From contig DATJWB010000073.1 of the NCBI GenBank assembly GCA_035501495.1, positions 1-64,000 of the forward strand: a DNA stretch of 64,000 nucleotides. Reading direction: 5' to 3'. How positions within the stretch are numbered: position 1 is the first letter of the stretch; every line of letters starts with the position of its first letter. The notes under the pieces are model-generated. The model worked only from the letters and a program-made list of their open reading frames with translations, was not told where the DNA came from and did no database searches. Made by a program: the position numbers and the translations under genes. This DNA comes from JAIQFL01 sp035501495. Lineage in GTDB: Bacteria > Acidobacteriota > Terriglobia > Bryobacterales > Bryobacteraceae. Shown here piece after piece: positions 16,054-23,474 of the stretch.

Positions 16054-16581
16054 CTACTTCTTTTCCTTTTCGGTGGGAAGGGGCACCTCGGTGGTGTCGG
16101 TGTTAAACCGGAGTGGAATGTCGATGAGGGCGGATTTCTCACCGCTTTCATCGGTGACGCGCAGCTTATAGTGGCCGGGCGGGGCATCAAATACAACATT
16201 CCCGCGGATGTTGTCGGCGGGTTTCACCTGGCGCAAATAACCGACCCACTCCGGGATGCCATCGCCGTTGCTGAGCTCTTCATAGGTTTTGCCGCGGTCG
16301 TCCTGCAGGGTGAGGTTCGGGACGATCACACTCCCGCTGCCACCGTTCACAGCGCTGATGCGAATCAGAAAGAAGCGGTCTTGGGGAATCCGGGGAGTCG
16401 GGTCGCCTGGAATCTGAGTCAGCCATTGCGTTTCATAGGCTGTGTAAACGAGGTGTCCAACCTCCACCTTGTCACCGAGTCCGACGGTAGCAATGGGTTC
16501 GGCGGGCTTGCTCCCGCAGGCGTTCAGGACAAGGGCGGCAGCAACGGCCCCGGGTAGGGAGTATAGGCGAAACTGGCGCAT
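16054..16581 (-). CDS. Lipoprotein with DUF4352-like immunoglobulin fold
   Basis: 175 aa. A lipobox LNAC (about residues 19-22) after a hydrophobic stretch indicates lipid attachment. The mature domain (VGHLVYTAYETQW, RFFLIRISAVNGGS, PNLTLQDDRGKTYEEL, IRGNVVFDAPPGHYKLRV) has the strand order and conserved phrases of DUF4352 proteins, which are extracytoplasmic beta-sandwiches of unclear role. The C-terminus is a short Lys/Glu tail. It stands alone between the FecR-like gene and the TPR operon. Confidence 0.8.
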   Translation of the reverse strand: MRQFRLYSLPGAVAAALVLNACGSKPAEPIATVGLGDKVEVGHLVYTAYETQWLTQIPGDPTPRIPQDRFFLIRISAVNGGSGSVIVPNLTLQDDRGKTYEELSNGDGIPEWVGYLRQVKPADNIRGNVVFDAPPGHYKLRVTDESGEKSALIDIPLRFNTDTTEVPLPTEKEKK

Positions 16582-16651
16582 GCAGATCCACCATTTTCGA
16601 TTCCGGTTTCCGGCCGTGTCAACTCACGCGCTTAGGGTTCAGAGACGAGAA

Positions 16652-16692
16652 AAGCCAGCCTCGGTACTAACGTCGTATTAACACCGGCTGGC
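16652..16692 (-). terminator. Probable intrinsic terminator of the FecR-domain gene
   Basis: On the minus strand GCCAGCC (16692-16686) and GGCTGGC (16660-16654) form a perfect 7-bp stem with a long loop that can pair further, followed directly by TTTTCTC. It lies about 40 bp beyond the stop at 16730. Confidence 0.55.
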
Positions 16693-16729
16693 CTTGGATG
16701 CGATTTGCGGGAGTTGTGCGGCGCCTGGA

Positions 16730-17743
16730 CTAGTGGCCGCGGCCGCCTCCACCACCCGAACCGTGCCCGGCGGACGCGCCTGCACTCGAGGATGCCGCGC
16801 TGGAGGCACTGGCAGCCGCGGCGGGAGCGGACGACACCGAGGAAGCCGAGGACGCCATGGCTCCGGAATATCCACCGGACGTAGGAGCCATGCCAGTGTA
16901 GGATCGGCCGCTGAAGCCGCCACCGTTGTTGTAGAACGCAGGCGGTGGCTGGTAGTAGAGTTGATTGACCGTGTAGGGGCTCCAATAGCAGTAGCCCCAG
17001 AAGGGATCGCAGAACCTGCCGGAGCCGGGAATGTAGGTATATAACCCGAAGTATGGATTCCAACTCCACATGCCTCCGGCGCCCACCGGCGAGTAACTGT
17101 TGTAAGCGGACTTGGCGGCCGAGACATTCGCCAGGGCCATGACTTCTCCGCGCCTCCGGGCCCAATTGTCCAGGCTGTCGGTATCGTTCCGGTCGAATTT
17201 CTCGACTGCAGCAGTTTCGCCCGCGAGACCGAGCATTTTACCGGTGGAAACTTCCATATGCTGGCCGCGAATGGTGACATCGGCGACGCCTTCGAATACC
17301 TTGACCCGCGCCGGGGTGGAATCGAATCGATAGTGGCCGGCCTTCGGCAGAGCGATCACTCCATCCTTGCAAACCACCGTCACGTTGGTGTCTTTAGGGA
17401 TCTGCTCGGCGTCCACCACCGCGGAGCCGGTCAACAGTTCGAGGCGGGTATCGATCAGCCGGTTGGTGATCAGCTTGAATGAGCTGTTTTCACCCATGTG
17501 CAGCACAGTGCCGGGCGTCAGCAAAACCTCGACCCGCCCTTCCTCCGTTCGGACTACACCGTTCTCTTTGATATCGGGGAACTTCGTGAGGGATTCTTCC
17601 AACACCTGATCGCCCAGAAAGACTTTACCCTCGACCTTGGCGACCACCCCGGACTTAGCGCCAATCACGGGCTGGGCAGACGCGGAAACCGCACCGAGCG
17701 CGGCCACTCCTGCGCAAAGAGCCCAACTGCGGAACGCTTTCAT
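16730..17743 (-). CDS. FecR-domain secreted protein with low-complexity C-terminus
   Basis: 337 aa with signal peptide (FRSWALCAGVAALGAVSASA) and RBS GAGGTGA. Residues about 30-190 form a FecR-type beta-helical domain (VEGKVFLGDQVLEESL, EEGRVEVLLTPGTVLHMGENS, LLTGSAVVDAEQ, VFEGVADVTIRGQ). No N-terminal TM helix or sigma-factor gene is present, so it is not a classical FecR anti-sigma factor. Middle residues are rich in Tyr, Trp and Gly (MWSWNPYFGLYTYIPGSGRF). The last 60 are Ala/Ser-rich, ending HGSGGGGGRGH. A TTGACA lies at 17786-17791 on the minus strand without a convincing -10. Confidence 0.85.
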   Translation of the reverse strand: MKAFRSWALCAGVAALGAVSASAQPVIGAKSGVVAKVEGKVFLGDQVLEESLTKFPDIKENGVVRTEEGRVEVLLTPGTVLHMGENSSFKLITNRLIDTRLELLTGSAVVDAEQIPKDTNVTVVCKDGVIALPKAGHYRFDSTPARVKVFEGVADVTIRGQHMEVSTGKMLGLAGETAAVEKFDRNDTDSLDNWARRRGEVMALANVSAAKSAYNSYSPVGAGGMWSWNPYFGLYTYIPGSGRFCDPFWGYCYWSPYTVNQLYYQPPPAFYNNGGGFSGRSYTGMAPTSGGYSGAMASSASSVSSAPAAAASASSAASSSAGASAGHGSGGGGGRGH

Positions 17744-17833
17744 AGCTCACCTCGTTAACTTAAGCTTGCGTGCTTTGGCTTCGGTTGTCAATGCGTTACC
17801 TCGCACTATTTCGGGCCATGGATGAAAAACCAA

Positions 17834-17853
17834 CAATACAGGGCAATACAGGG
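17834..17853. repeat. Two tandem copies of a 10-bp unit
   Basis: CAATACAGGG occurs twice head-to-tail at 17834-17843 and 17844-17853, downstream of the MurJ-like stop (17883) and upstream of the FecR-like gene. Function unknown. Confidence 0.6.
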
Positions 17854-17882
17854 AAAGTAAAGGGTAAGAGTGGCGTAAGAGC

Positions 17883-19277
17883 CTACGCGGCCAGCCAACG
17901 CTTCCGGTTGGCGTGCAGCATCAGGAACAGCGTCAGGAAGCCCGCCAGCAGGCCCAAAGTGGAGCCGATTCCCACCAGTTCCGGGCGGAAGGAGTGCATC
18001 CGAACGGTCAGGGCGACGTTGATCAGCACGGGAATGACCGCGGCAATCACAGGCGGCCATCTTCGGTCGAGCGCAAACAGAGAGCGCGCGGCGATCTCGA
18101 TCAGGCTCCAGCCGACGAGGCTGGGTCCGAGCCCCAGAAAGACCGCGGAAACCAGGCGCGTGGAGTCCACCGTAAAGCTGCCGCGCTGGAAGAAGAGGGT
18201 AATCGCGGGGGTGCGGAAGGCGATGGCGAAAGTACAGCCGCCAATCGCTGCCAGGGCCGTCAGGGCGATGGTGCGGTCGATCAGGCGGAAGGCTTCGCGG
18301 AGGCGAAACAGGCTTTTGAGACGGGCGATTTCGGGCAGCAGCGAATTGGAGATGGGGTTCACCAGCAAGGCCATGGGAACCCCCACGCCGCGCATGCAGT
18401 ATTCCAGCGCGGCTGCCATCCCCGGTCCGGCCTGGGTGGCGTAGGCTCGCGTGAAGGTGATATTCAATCCCAGGCCGACCGCGTACACCACGAAGAAGAG
18501 GGGCTTGGCGAGAATATCGCCCCAGTGGATGTTGCAGAGTTCCGGGCCCTGGGCGGTCCGCCCGGACCTGGCGGCGAAGTAGACGAAGGCGAACTGAGCC
18601 CAGGAGCCGGCCGTGTATCCCGCGGCAAAGGCGTAAACGCCCAGCAGTTTCCAGAGGCTCACCGCGCCGATGATGGTGAAAAGATTGAGGGCCGCCTGGT
18701 AAAACGCGGTCGGGGCGAATCGGCGGCTGGTGTAAAGCAGGGCGACCTGGACAGCCCCCACGCCAGCGGCTACCGTGGAAAGGGCCAGGATCCGCAACAC
18801 GGTGACGGACGCGGCGTAAGACTGCGGATCGAGCCCCGGCGCGAGCACCCTCATCAGCCAGGCGGCTCCGATGACGACGGCCGCCGCGATGGTGGCTGAA
18901 ACCCAATAGAAGCAACGGGTGAGCTTCAGAAACAGCGCCGTGCGCTGAGCCCCGTTGCAGGCCGTCAGCATGGGCACAAAGGCGAACACCACACTGTTGA
19001 TGAGCACCGAATTCAGAGTGTCCACGGGCCCCATGGCGACCGCGAGGGAGTCGGCGCGGCTGTGGGTGCCCAGGAAGTAGGCGGTCAACGCCACCCTGCC
19101 GAAGCCAAGCAGGTTGCCCACCAGGACTCCGGCGATCAACGTCAGCCCGCCCCGAACCAGGGGACTGTCCACCGCGCCAATACTGAAGCGCTGCGGACTT
19201 ACCGCTGGAGATGATTCGGTGGGATGCAGAGGAACCTCGTGGGGAGCAAGCCGTGGAATGCAGCCGGTTCCCACCAT
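17883..19277 (-). CDS. MurJ/MviN-like lipid II flippase family membrane protein
   Basis: 464 aa with about 12-14 TM segments in the MOP superfamily pattern, starting LVRGGLTLIAGVLVGNLLGFGRV and running to LGLLAGFLTLFLMLHA. Characteristic phrases are FVPMLTA near TM2 and SLLPEIARLK with RTIALTALAAIGGCTF. The family flips lipid-linked oligosaccharides across the inner membrane; MurJ moves lipid II. The first 35 residues are non-conserved and the start codon is poorly supported by an RBS. It is the last gene of a minus-strand run with the thiol peroxidase 25 bp upstream. It could be a second, specialised flippase rather than the essential MurJ. Confidence 0.85.
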   Translation of the reverse strand: MVGTGCIPRLAPHEVPLHPTESSPAVSPQRFSIGAVDSPLVRGGLTLIAGVLVGNLLGFGRVALTAYFLGTHSRADSLAVAMGPVDTLNSVLINSVVFAFVPMLTACNGAQRTALFLKLTRCFYWVSATIAAAVVIGAAWLMRVLAPGLDPQSYAASVTVLRILALSTVAAGVGAVQVALLYTSRRFAPTAFYQAALNLFTIIGAVSLWKLLGVYAFAAGYTAGSWAQFAFVYFAARSGRTAQGPELCNIHWGDILAKPLFFVVYAVGLGLNITFTRAYATQAGPGMAAALEYCMRGVGVPMALLVNPISNSLLPEIARLKSLFRLREAFRLIDRTIALTALAAIGGCTFAIAFRTPAITLFFQRGSFTVDSTRLVSAVFLGLGPSLVGWSLIEIAARSLFALDRRWPPVIAAVIPVLINVALTVRMHSFRPELVGIGSTLGLLAGFLTLFLMLHANRKRWLAA

Positions 19278-19302
19278 AAGGCGGCGACCGGCTGCATGCT
19301 GG

Positions 19303-19812
<510 letters not shown>

Positions 19813-19838
19813 AGCTTCTCCTTGTTGTGGGTGTGAAT

Positions 19839-22028
19839 TCAATATTGTATCAACTCGGCGAACTTCGCTGGCTCGGAAACCGGCAACTGACAGGTGTAAT
19901 TCCGGCACACGTAGGCGCTGGCGCGGCCATCGAGTTTCGCCATAGAGGCAGCGGTGGGAATCCAGGCCGAGGCTTTCGACCGCGTCGCGTCGGAGTCCAG
20001 CAGAAGCACGATCCGGTTGGGCACGAACCGGGAGTGGAAGGTCCCGAGCAGCGCCTGTGTGTCGGCGCTCTCCGGTTCGCCCACCAGGACGATCTGTCGC
20101 GGCTGGCCGAGGAAGAACTCGCAGGCGACCAGCATCTGGGGAAGAGTCACCGGCGCAAGCGACAGGCGGGGAGCGAAGGCGGCCAGCGCCCGTTGAGCCG
20201 ATTGGCGGAAATCCGCGCGATTGGTGATTTCGGCGAGGCGCAACAGGTTCATTAAGGCCACAGAATTGCCAGATGGTTCGGCGCCGTCATAATCCTCTTT
20301 GACACGCATCACCAGATTGGTATCGTCCGCACCGGAGCTGTAGAAGCCGCCGTGCTCCCGATCCTCGAACAACTCCATCTGCTGCCCGGTGATCCGAATG
20401 GCCATTTCCAGGTGACGGAAGTCGAACTGGGCTTCGTACAGGTCGAGGAGCGCCTGCGCGAACAGTGCGTAATCGTCGAGGAAGCCGGGGATGGCCGCGT
20501 CGCCCTGCCGGTAACGACGGAGTAAGACAGGGGCCGGGGCAGGAGCGCTCGCTGCGCTCGCGGGGGTTGGGGGTTGGCGGTTGGGGGTTGGGGAGCTGCT
20601 GCTCGCTTCGCTCGCGTTCCACATTCGGGAAAGGATGAATTCTGCGGCGCGGCGGGCGGCGTTCGCGTAGCGGGGCTCGTTGAGGACCGCTCCACCTAAC
20701 GCGAACGCCGAGATCATGAGGCCGTTCCAGGCGGTGAGAATCTTGTCGTCCAGGTGGGGGCGCACGCGCTTCGACCGGGCTTCCAGAAGCACTTGTTCGG
20801 CGCGGCGAATTCCTGCCCCGACTTCTTCCACGGGCCGGCCGAACTGTTGGGCGGTTTCCTCGATGCTGGCCGCCTGGTAGAGGATGTTGCGGCCGGTGAA
20901 CTCGTGGTGCGGATCGTTGGCCACGTTGCCGCCGTCGGCTGCGCCGTAACGGTGGCAGAACCATTCAGCGGCCGGCTGCCCAACCAGTTCGCGGATGTCG
21001 TCCGCGCTCCAGATGTAGAACGCGCCCTCGCCTTTGACGCCCGGCTCTTCGGGGTCGATGATGCTGTCGGCGTCTTCCGCGGAATAGAATCCGCCGCCCG
21101 GCTCCGTCATGTCGCGCAGAACATAATCGAAGATCCCGCGGGCCGTCGCGGCATACTGCGCATCGCCGGTCATCTGGAAGGCTTCGAGATACGAAATCGC
21201 CAGTTGGGCCTGGTCGTAAAGCATCTTTTCGAAATGCGGCACGAACCAGCGCTCATCCACGGAATAGCGATGGAACCCCCCGCCGAGCTGGTCGTGCATG
21301 CCGCCCTTGGCCATCTCGCGCAGGGTGAGCAGAACCATGTCGAGCGGCTCGCGGTTATGCGTCCGCGCGTGGCAGCGCAAGAGGAAGTTGAATACGGAAG
21401 GCCGCGGAAACTTGGGCGCTCCGCCGAAGCCGCCCAATTGCGGATCGAAGCTGCGGCGGAAGGCGGCGTAGCCGCTGTTGAGCACCCCTGTGTCAAGGGA
21501 CGCCACCCTGCCGGCCTGGACCGCCGACTGCTTTTGCAGTTGCTCCAGGACGTCGTGGGCGGATTCCAGGATCTTCTCGCGGTCGGTGTTCCAGGCCGCG
21601 GCGATCTGGCTGAGGATGGAGGCAAAGCCCGGGTGTCCCCACCGAGTCTCCGGGGGAAAATAGGTGCCTCCGAAAAAAGGCTCGAGATCCGGCGTCAGCC
21701 ACACGGACATGGGCCATCCGCCGCCTCCCGTGGTGGCTTGCACGAAAGTCATATAGATACGATCGACGTCCGGCCGTTCCTCGCGATCCACCTTGATGGA
21801 GACATAGTCGCGGTTGAGCAAATGCGCGATGGCCTCGGTTTCAAAGGACTCGCGCTCCATCACGTGGCACCAGTGGCAGGTGGAGTAGCCGATGGACAGG
21901 AAGATCGGCTTGTTTTCGCGGCGGGCTTTTTCGAACGCTTCGGTCCCCCACGGAAACCAGTCCACCGGATTGTGGGCGTGCTGGAGCAGATAGGGGCTCT
22001 TTTCATGGGCGAGTCGATTGGTGTGCAT
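19839..22028 (-). CDS. YyaL/DUF255 family thioredoxin-domain protein
   Basis: 729 aa. The N-terminal thioredoxin-like domain carries the signature KSPYLLQHAHNPVDW and a CXXC in STCHWCHVMERESFE. The middle is an (alpha/alpha)6 barrel resembling N-acylglucosamine epimerase and cellobiose epimerase folds (DKILTAWNGLMISAFALGG, PGFLDDYALFAQALLDLYE). The C-terminus ends YVCRNYTCQLPVSEP. A stretch of about 28 Ser/Pro/Ala residues interrupts the barrel after ILSRMWN (DNA about 20527-20625). The family (human SPATA20 relatives) is widespread, and its activity is unknown. It lies 30 bp from the DapA-like gene and 26 bp from tpx. Confidence 0.92.
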   Translation of the reverse strand: MHTNRLAHEKSPYLLQHAHNPVDWFPWGTEAFEKARRENKPIFLSIGYSTCHWCHVMERESFETEAIAHLLNRDYVSIKVDREERPDVDRIYMTFVQATTGGGGWPMSVWLTPDLEPFFGGTYFPPETRWGHPGFASILSQIAAAWNTDREKILESAHDVLEQLQKQSAVQAGRVASLDTGVLNSGYAAFRRSFDPQLGGFGGAPKFPRPSVFNFLLRCHARTHNREPLDMVLLTLREMAKGGMHDQLGGGFHRYSVDERWFVPHFEKMLYDQAQLAISYLEAFQMTGDAQYAATARGIFDYVLRDMTEPGGGFYSAEDADSIIDPEEPGVKGEGAFYIWSADDIRELVGQPAAEWFCHRYGAADGGNVANDPHHEFTGRNILYQAASIEETAQQFGRPVEEVGAGIRRAEQVLLEARSKRVRPHLDDKILTAWNGLMISAFALGGAVLNEPRYANAARRAAEFILSRMWNASEASSSSPTPNRQPPTPASAASAPAPAPVLLRRYRQGDAAIPGFLDDYALFAQALLDLYEAQFDFRHLEMAIRITGQQMELFEDREHGGFYSSGADDTNLVMRVKEDYDGAEPSGNSVALMNLLRLAEITNRADFRQSAQRALAAFAPRLSLAPVTLPQMLVACEFFLGQPRQIVLVGEPESADTQALLGTFHSRFVPNRIVLLLDSDATRSKASAWIPTAASMAKLDGRASAYVCRNYTCQLPVSEPAKFAELIQY
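20524..20622. repeat. G-rich low-complexity insertion inside the DUF255 gene
   Basis: Two near copies of GCTCGCTKCGCTCGCG (near 20547-20562 and 20601-20616) flank a G-tract array at 20562-20593 with five runs (GGGGG, GGGGG, GGCGG, GGGGG, GGGG) spaced by TT. It is kept in frame, encoding Ser, Pro, Ala, Asn, Arg and Gln. The plus strand could form a G-quadruplex. Confidence 0.7.
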
Positions 22029-22058
22029 GTTGGTTTTCGGTGCGCAGGCGGGATGCCA

Positions 22059-22955
22059 TCAAGGCAGCAGCCCGACTGCGCTGAGGATGGTGGAAAGTTT
22101 CTGCCTCGCGTCTGGCGGCAGGGCGCCCACCGGGCGGCGGCAGACTCCCGCGGGCAGGCCAACCATCTTCATGGCTTCCTTCATCACGCTGGGGAAAGTG
22201 TGCAATTCGTTGATCGCGTCGAGCCGGCTGGCCAGGTTTTGCAGACGCTCGGCTTCCTGGCGATTTCCCTGGCAGAAGGCCCGGTAGAGCGCTACGAACA
22301 GTTCGGGCGCAATGTTCGCGCACCCGCTGACGGTACCGGAGCAACCCTGATCGAGGACCGCCAGGGTCAGCCTCTCGGGGCCTACGAAAACCGCGAAATC
22401 GCGCCCCGGCAGACATCTCCGAAAAGCCAACGCAAGATCCAGGTCACCGCTGGAATCTTTGATCCCTGCCAGGTTCTCGCAGCGCGCGCCGACCTGCTCG
22501 ACGGTTTCCGGTGTAATGGAGACGCCTCCGTGCTGAGGATAGTTATAAAGCAGAACCGGCAGCCGCACGGACTGACAGGTTTCGATGTAATGATCGACCA
22601 ACTCCTGGGGCGACGGACGCAGATAAAAGGGCGTGACCGCCACGATTACATCGACGCCCACCTCCTCGGCCTGGCGCGCGAGTTTCACGGTGTCACGGGT
22701 GGTGATGCAGCCGACGTTGGCATAGACGGGAACCCGCCCCGCTGCAGCTTGCCGGCAGAAGCGGATCGCGACCAGGCGCTCGTCGAGGTCGAGGGAGCAG
22801 ACTTCCCCGCTCGAACCGCCCACAAACAGCCCGTTGACGCCGGCACCGATCAGAGTGTCAATGATCTTCTGCCAGGAGTTGTAATCGATTCGCTCATCTT
22901 CGCGAAATGGCGTTACAAGTGCAGGGACAATACCGCGGAGGACGGGCTTGGGCAC
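22059..22955 (-). CDS. Dihydrodipicolinate synthase/N-acetylneuraminate lyase family aldolase
   Basis: 298 aa TIM barrel starting at a GTG (22953-22955). The family signature is complete: GIVPALVTPF, GLFVGGSSGEVCSL, the conserved Tyr in LLYNYP, and the Schiff-base Lys in AGIKDSSGD. The GGSSGE loop in place of GTTGE points away from true DapA and toward other pyruvate-dependent aldolases or lyases acting on sugar acids; the substrate is uncertain. It is the first gene of the close-packed run with the DUF255 gene (30 bp), tpx and the flippase. Confidence 0.88.
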   Translation of the reverse strand: MPKPVLRGIVPALVTPFREDERIDYNSWQKIIDTLIGAGVNGLFVGGSSGEVCSLDLDERLVAIRFCRQAAAGRVPVYANVGCITTRDTVKLARQAEEVGVDVIVAVTPFYLRPSPQELVDHYIETCQSVRLPVLLYNYPQHGGVSITPETVEQVGARCENLAGIKDSSGDLDLALAFRRCLPGRDFAVFVGPERLTLAVLDQGCSGTVSGCANIAPELFVALYRAFCQGNRQEAERLQNLASRLDAINELHTFPSVMKEAMKMVGLPAGVCRRPVGALPPDARQKLSTILSAVGLLP

Positions 22956-23084
22956 GTCTTCATGGTAGCAAGCGCCGTAGTGATTTCCGACGTTTGCATT
23001 AGTACCGGCCCTAGTACCGATTCGCCTGGAGATATCTGCAACTACTGCCGATAGGATACGTATAGTCCAACAGGAGGTAGGGCT

Positions 23085-23291
23085 ATGAGCAGCGCAGTTG
23101 ACCGATTGAAGCTCGGCGAGGCGATCCTGGCCCTCATCGAGCAGAAGCGCGCTGAAACCGGAGATGAATTCCTGGGCGCGAACATCGAGCGTGCCGTCCT
23201 GGATTCCCAGTTTCAGGAACTCGAGGCGGAGATTCTAGATAACCCCGGCGCATTCGAACCGTGGCTGGTCCGGCGCCGCCGCGGCGCTTAG
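23085..23291 (+). CDS. Small protein of unknown function
   Basis: 68 aa with an excellent RBS (AGGAGGTAGGGCT then ATG), which supports it as a real gene. It is predicted mostly helical (LGEAILALIEQKRAETGDEF, FQELEAEILDN), with a basic Arg-rich end (VRRRRGA). It has no signal peptide and no recognised family. The upstream 130 bp holds two direct TAGTACCG octamers 12 bp apart (23000-23007 and 23012-23019). Confidence 0.65.
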   Translation: MSSAVDRLKLGEAILALIEQKRAETGDEFLGANIERAVLDSQFQELEAEILDNPGAFEPWLVRRRRGA

Positions 23292-23301
23292 CCCGTTAGG
23301 T

Positions 23302-23345
23302 GACGCGGATGCTGTGGCATCCCGACTCAGCGGGGCCCCATTCCG
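23302..23345. repeat. Partial dispersed repeat module, copy R5
   Basis: ATCCCGACTCAGCGGGGCC matches the palindrome module of the composite repeats (compare CCCCGACTCATCGGGG near 2959). Flanks are degenerate. The remaining bases to 23475 show no gene; a TATACT at 23420-23425 has no matching -35. Confidence 0.4.
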
Positions 23346-23474
23346 CCGCGTACCGATCCTGCCCCAAAACGTAGCAAGTGTTTCCTATTTCCTAACATCC
23401 GGTTCGCTAACGACCCTCGTATACTTACCCAAAGAGTCTTTCGTGTCTGTGTAAGATCCACCCTACGAGGAGAA

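Noticed and set aside
23000..23019. Two TAGTACCG octamers as an operator for the small gene at 23085
   Set aside because: No promoter with good -35 and -10 could be placed beside them, and two octamers alone are weak evidence.
20754..23054. 766-codon plus-strand open frame across the DUF255 and aldolase genes
   Set aside because: It spans two well-supported genes on the other strand and has no protein-like motifs.
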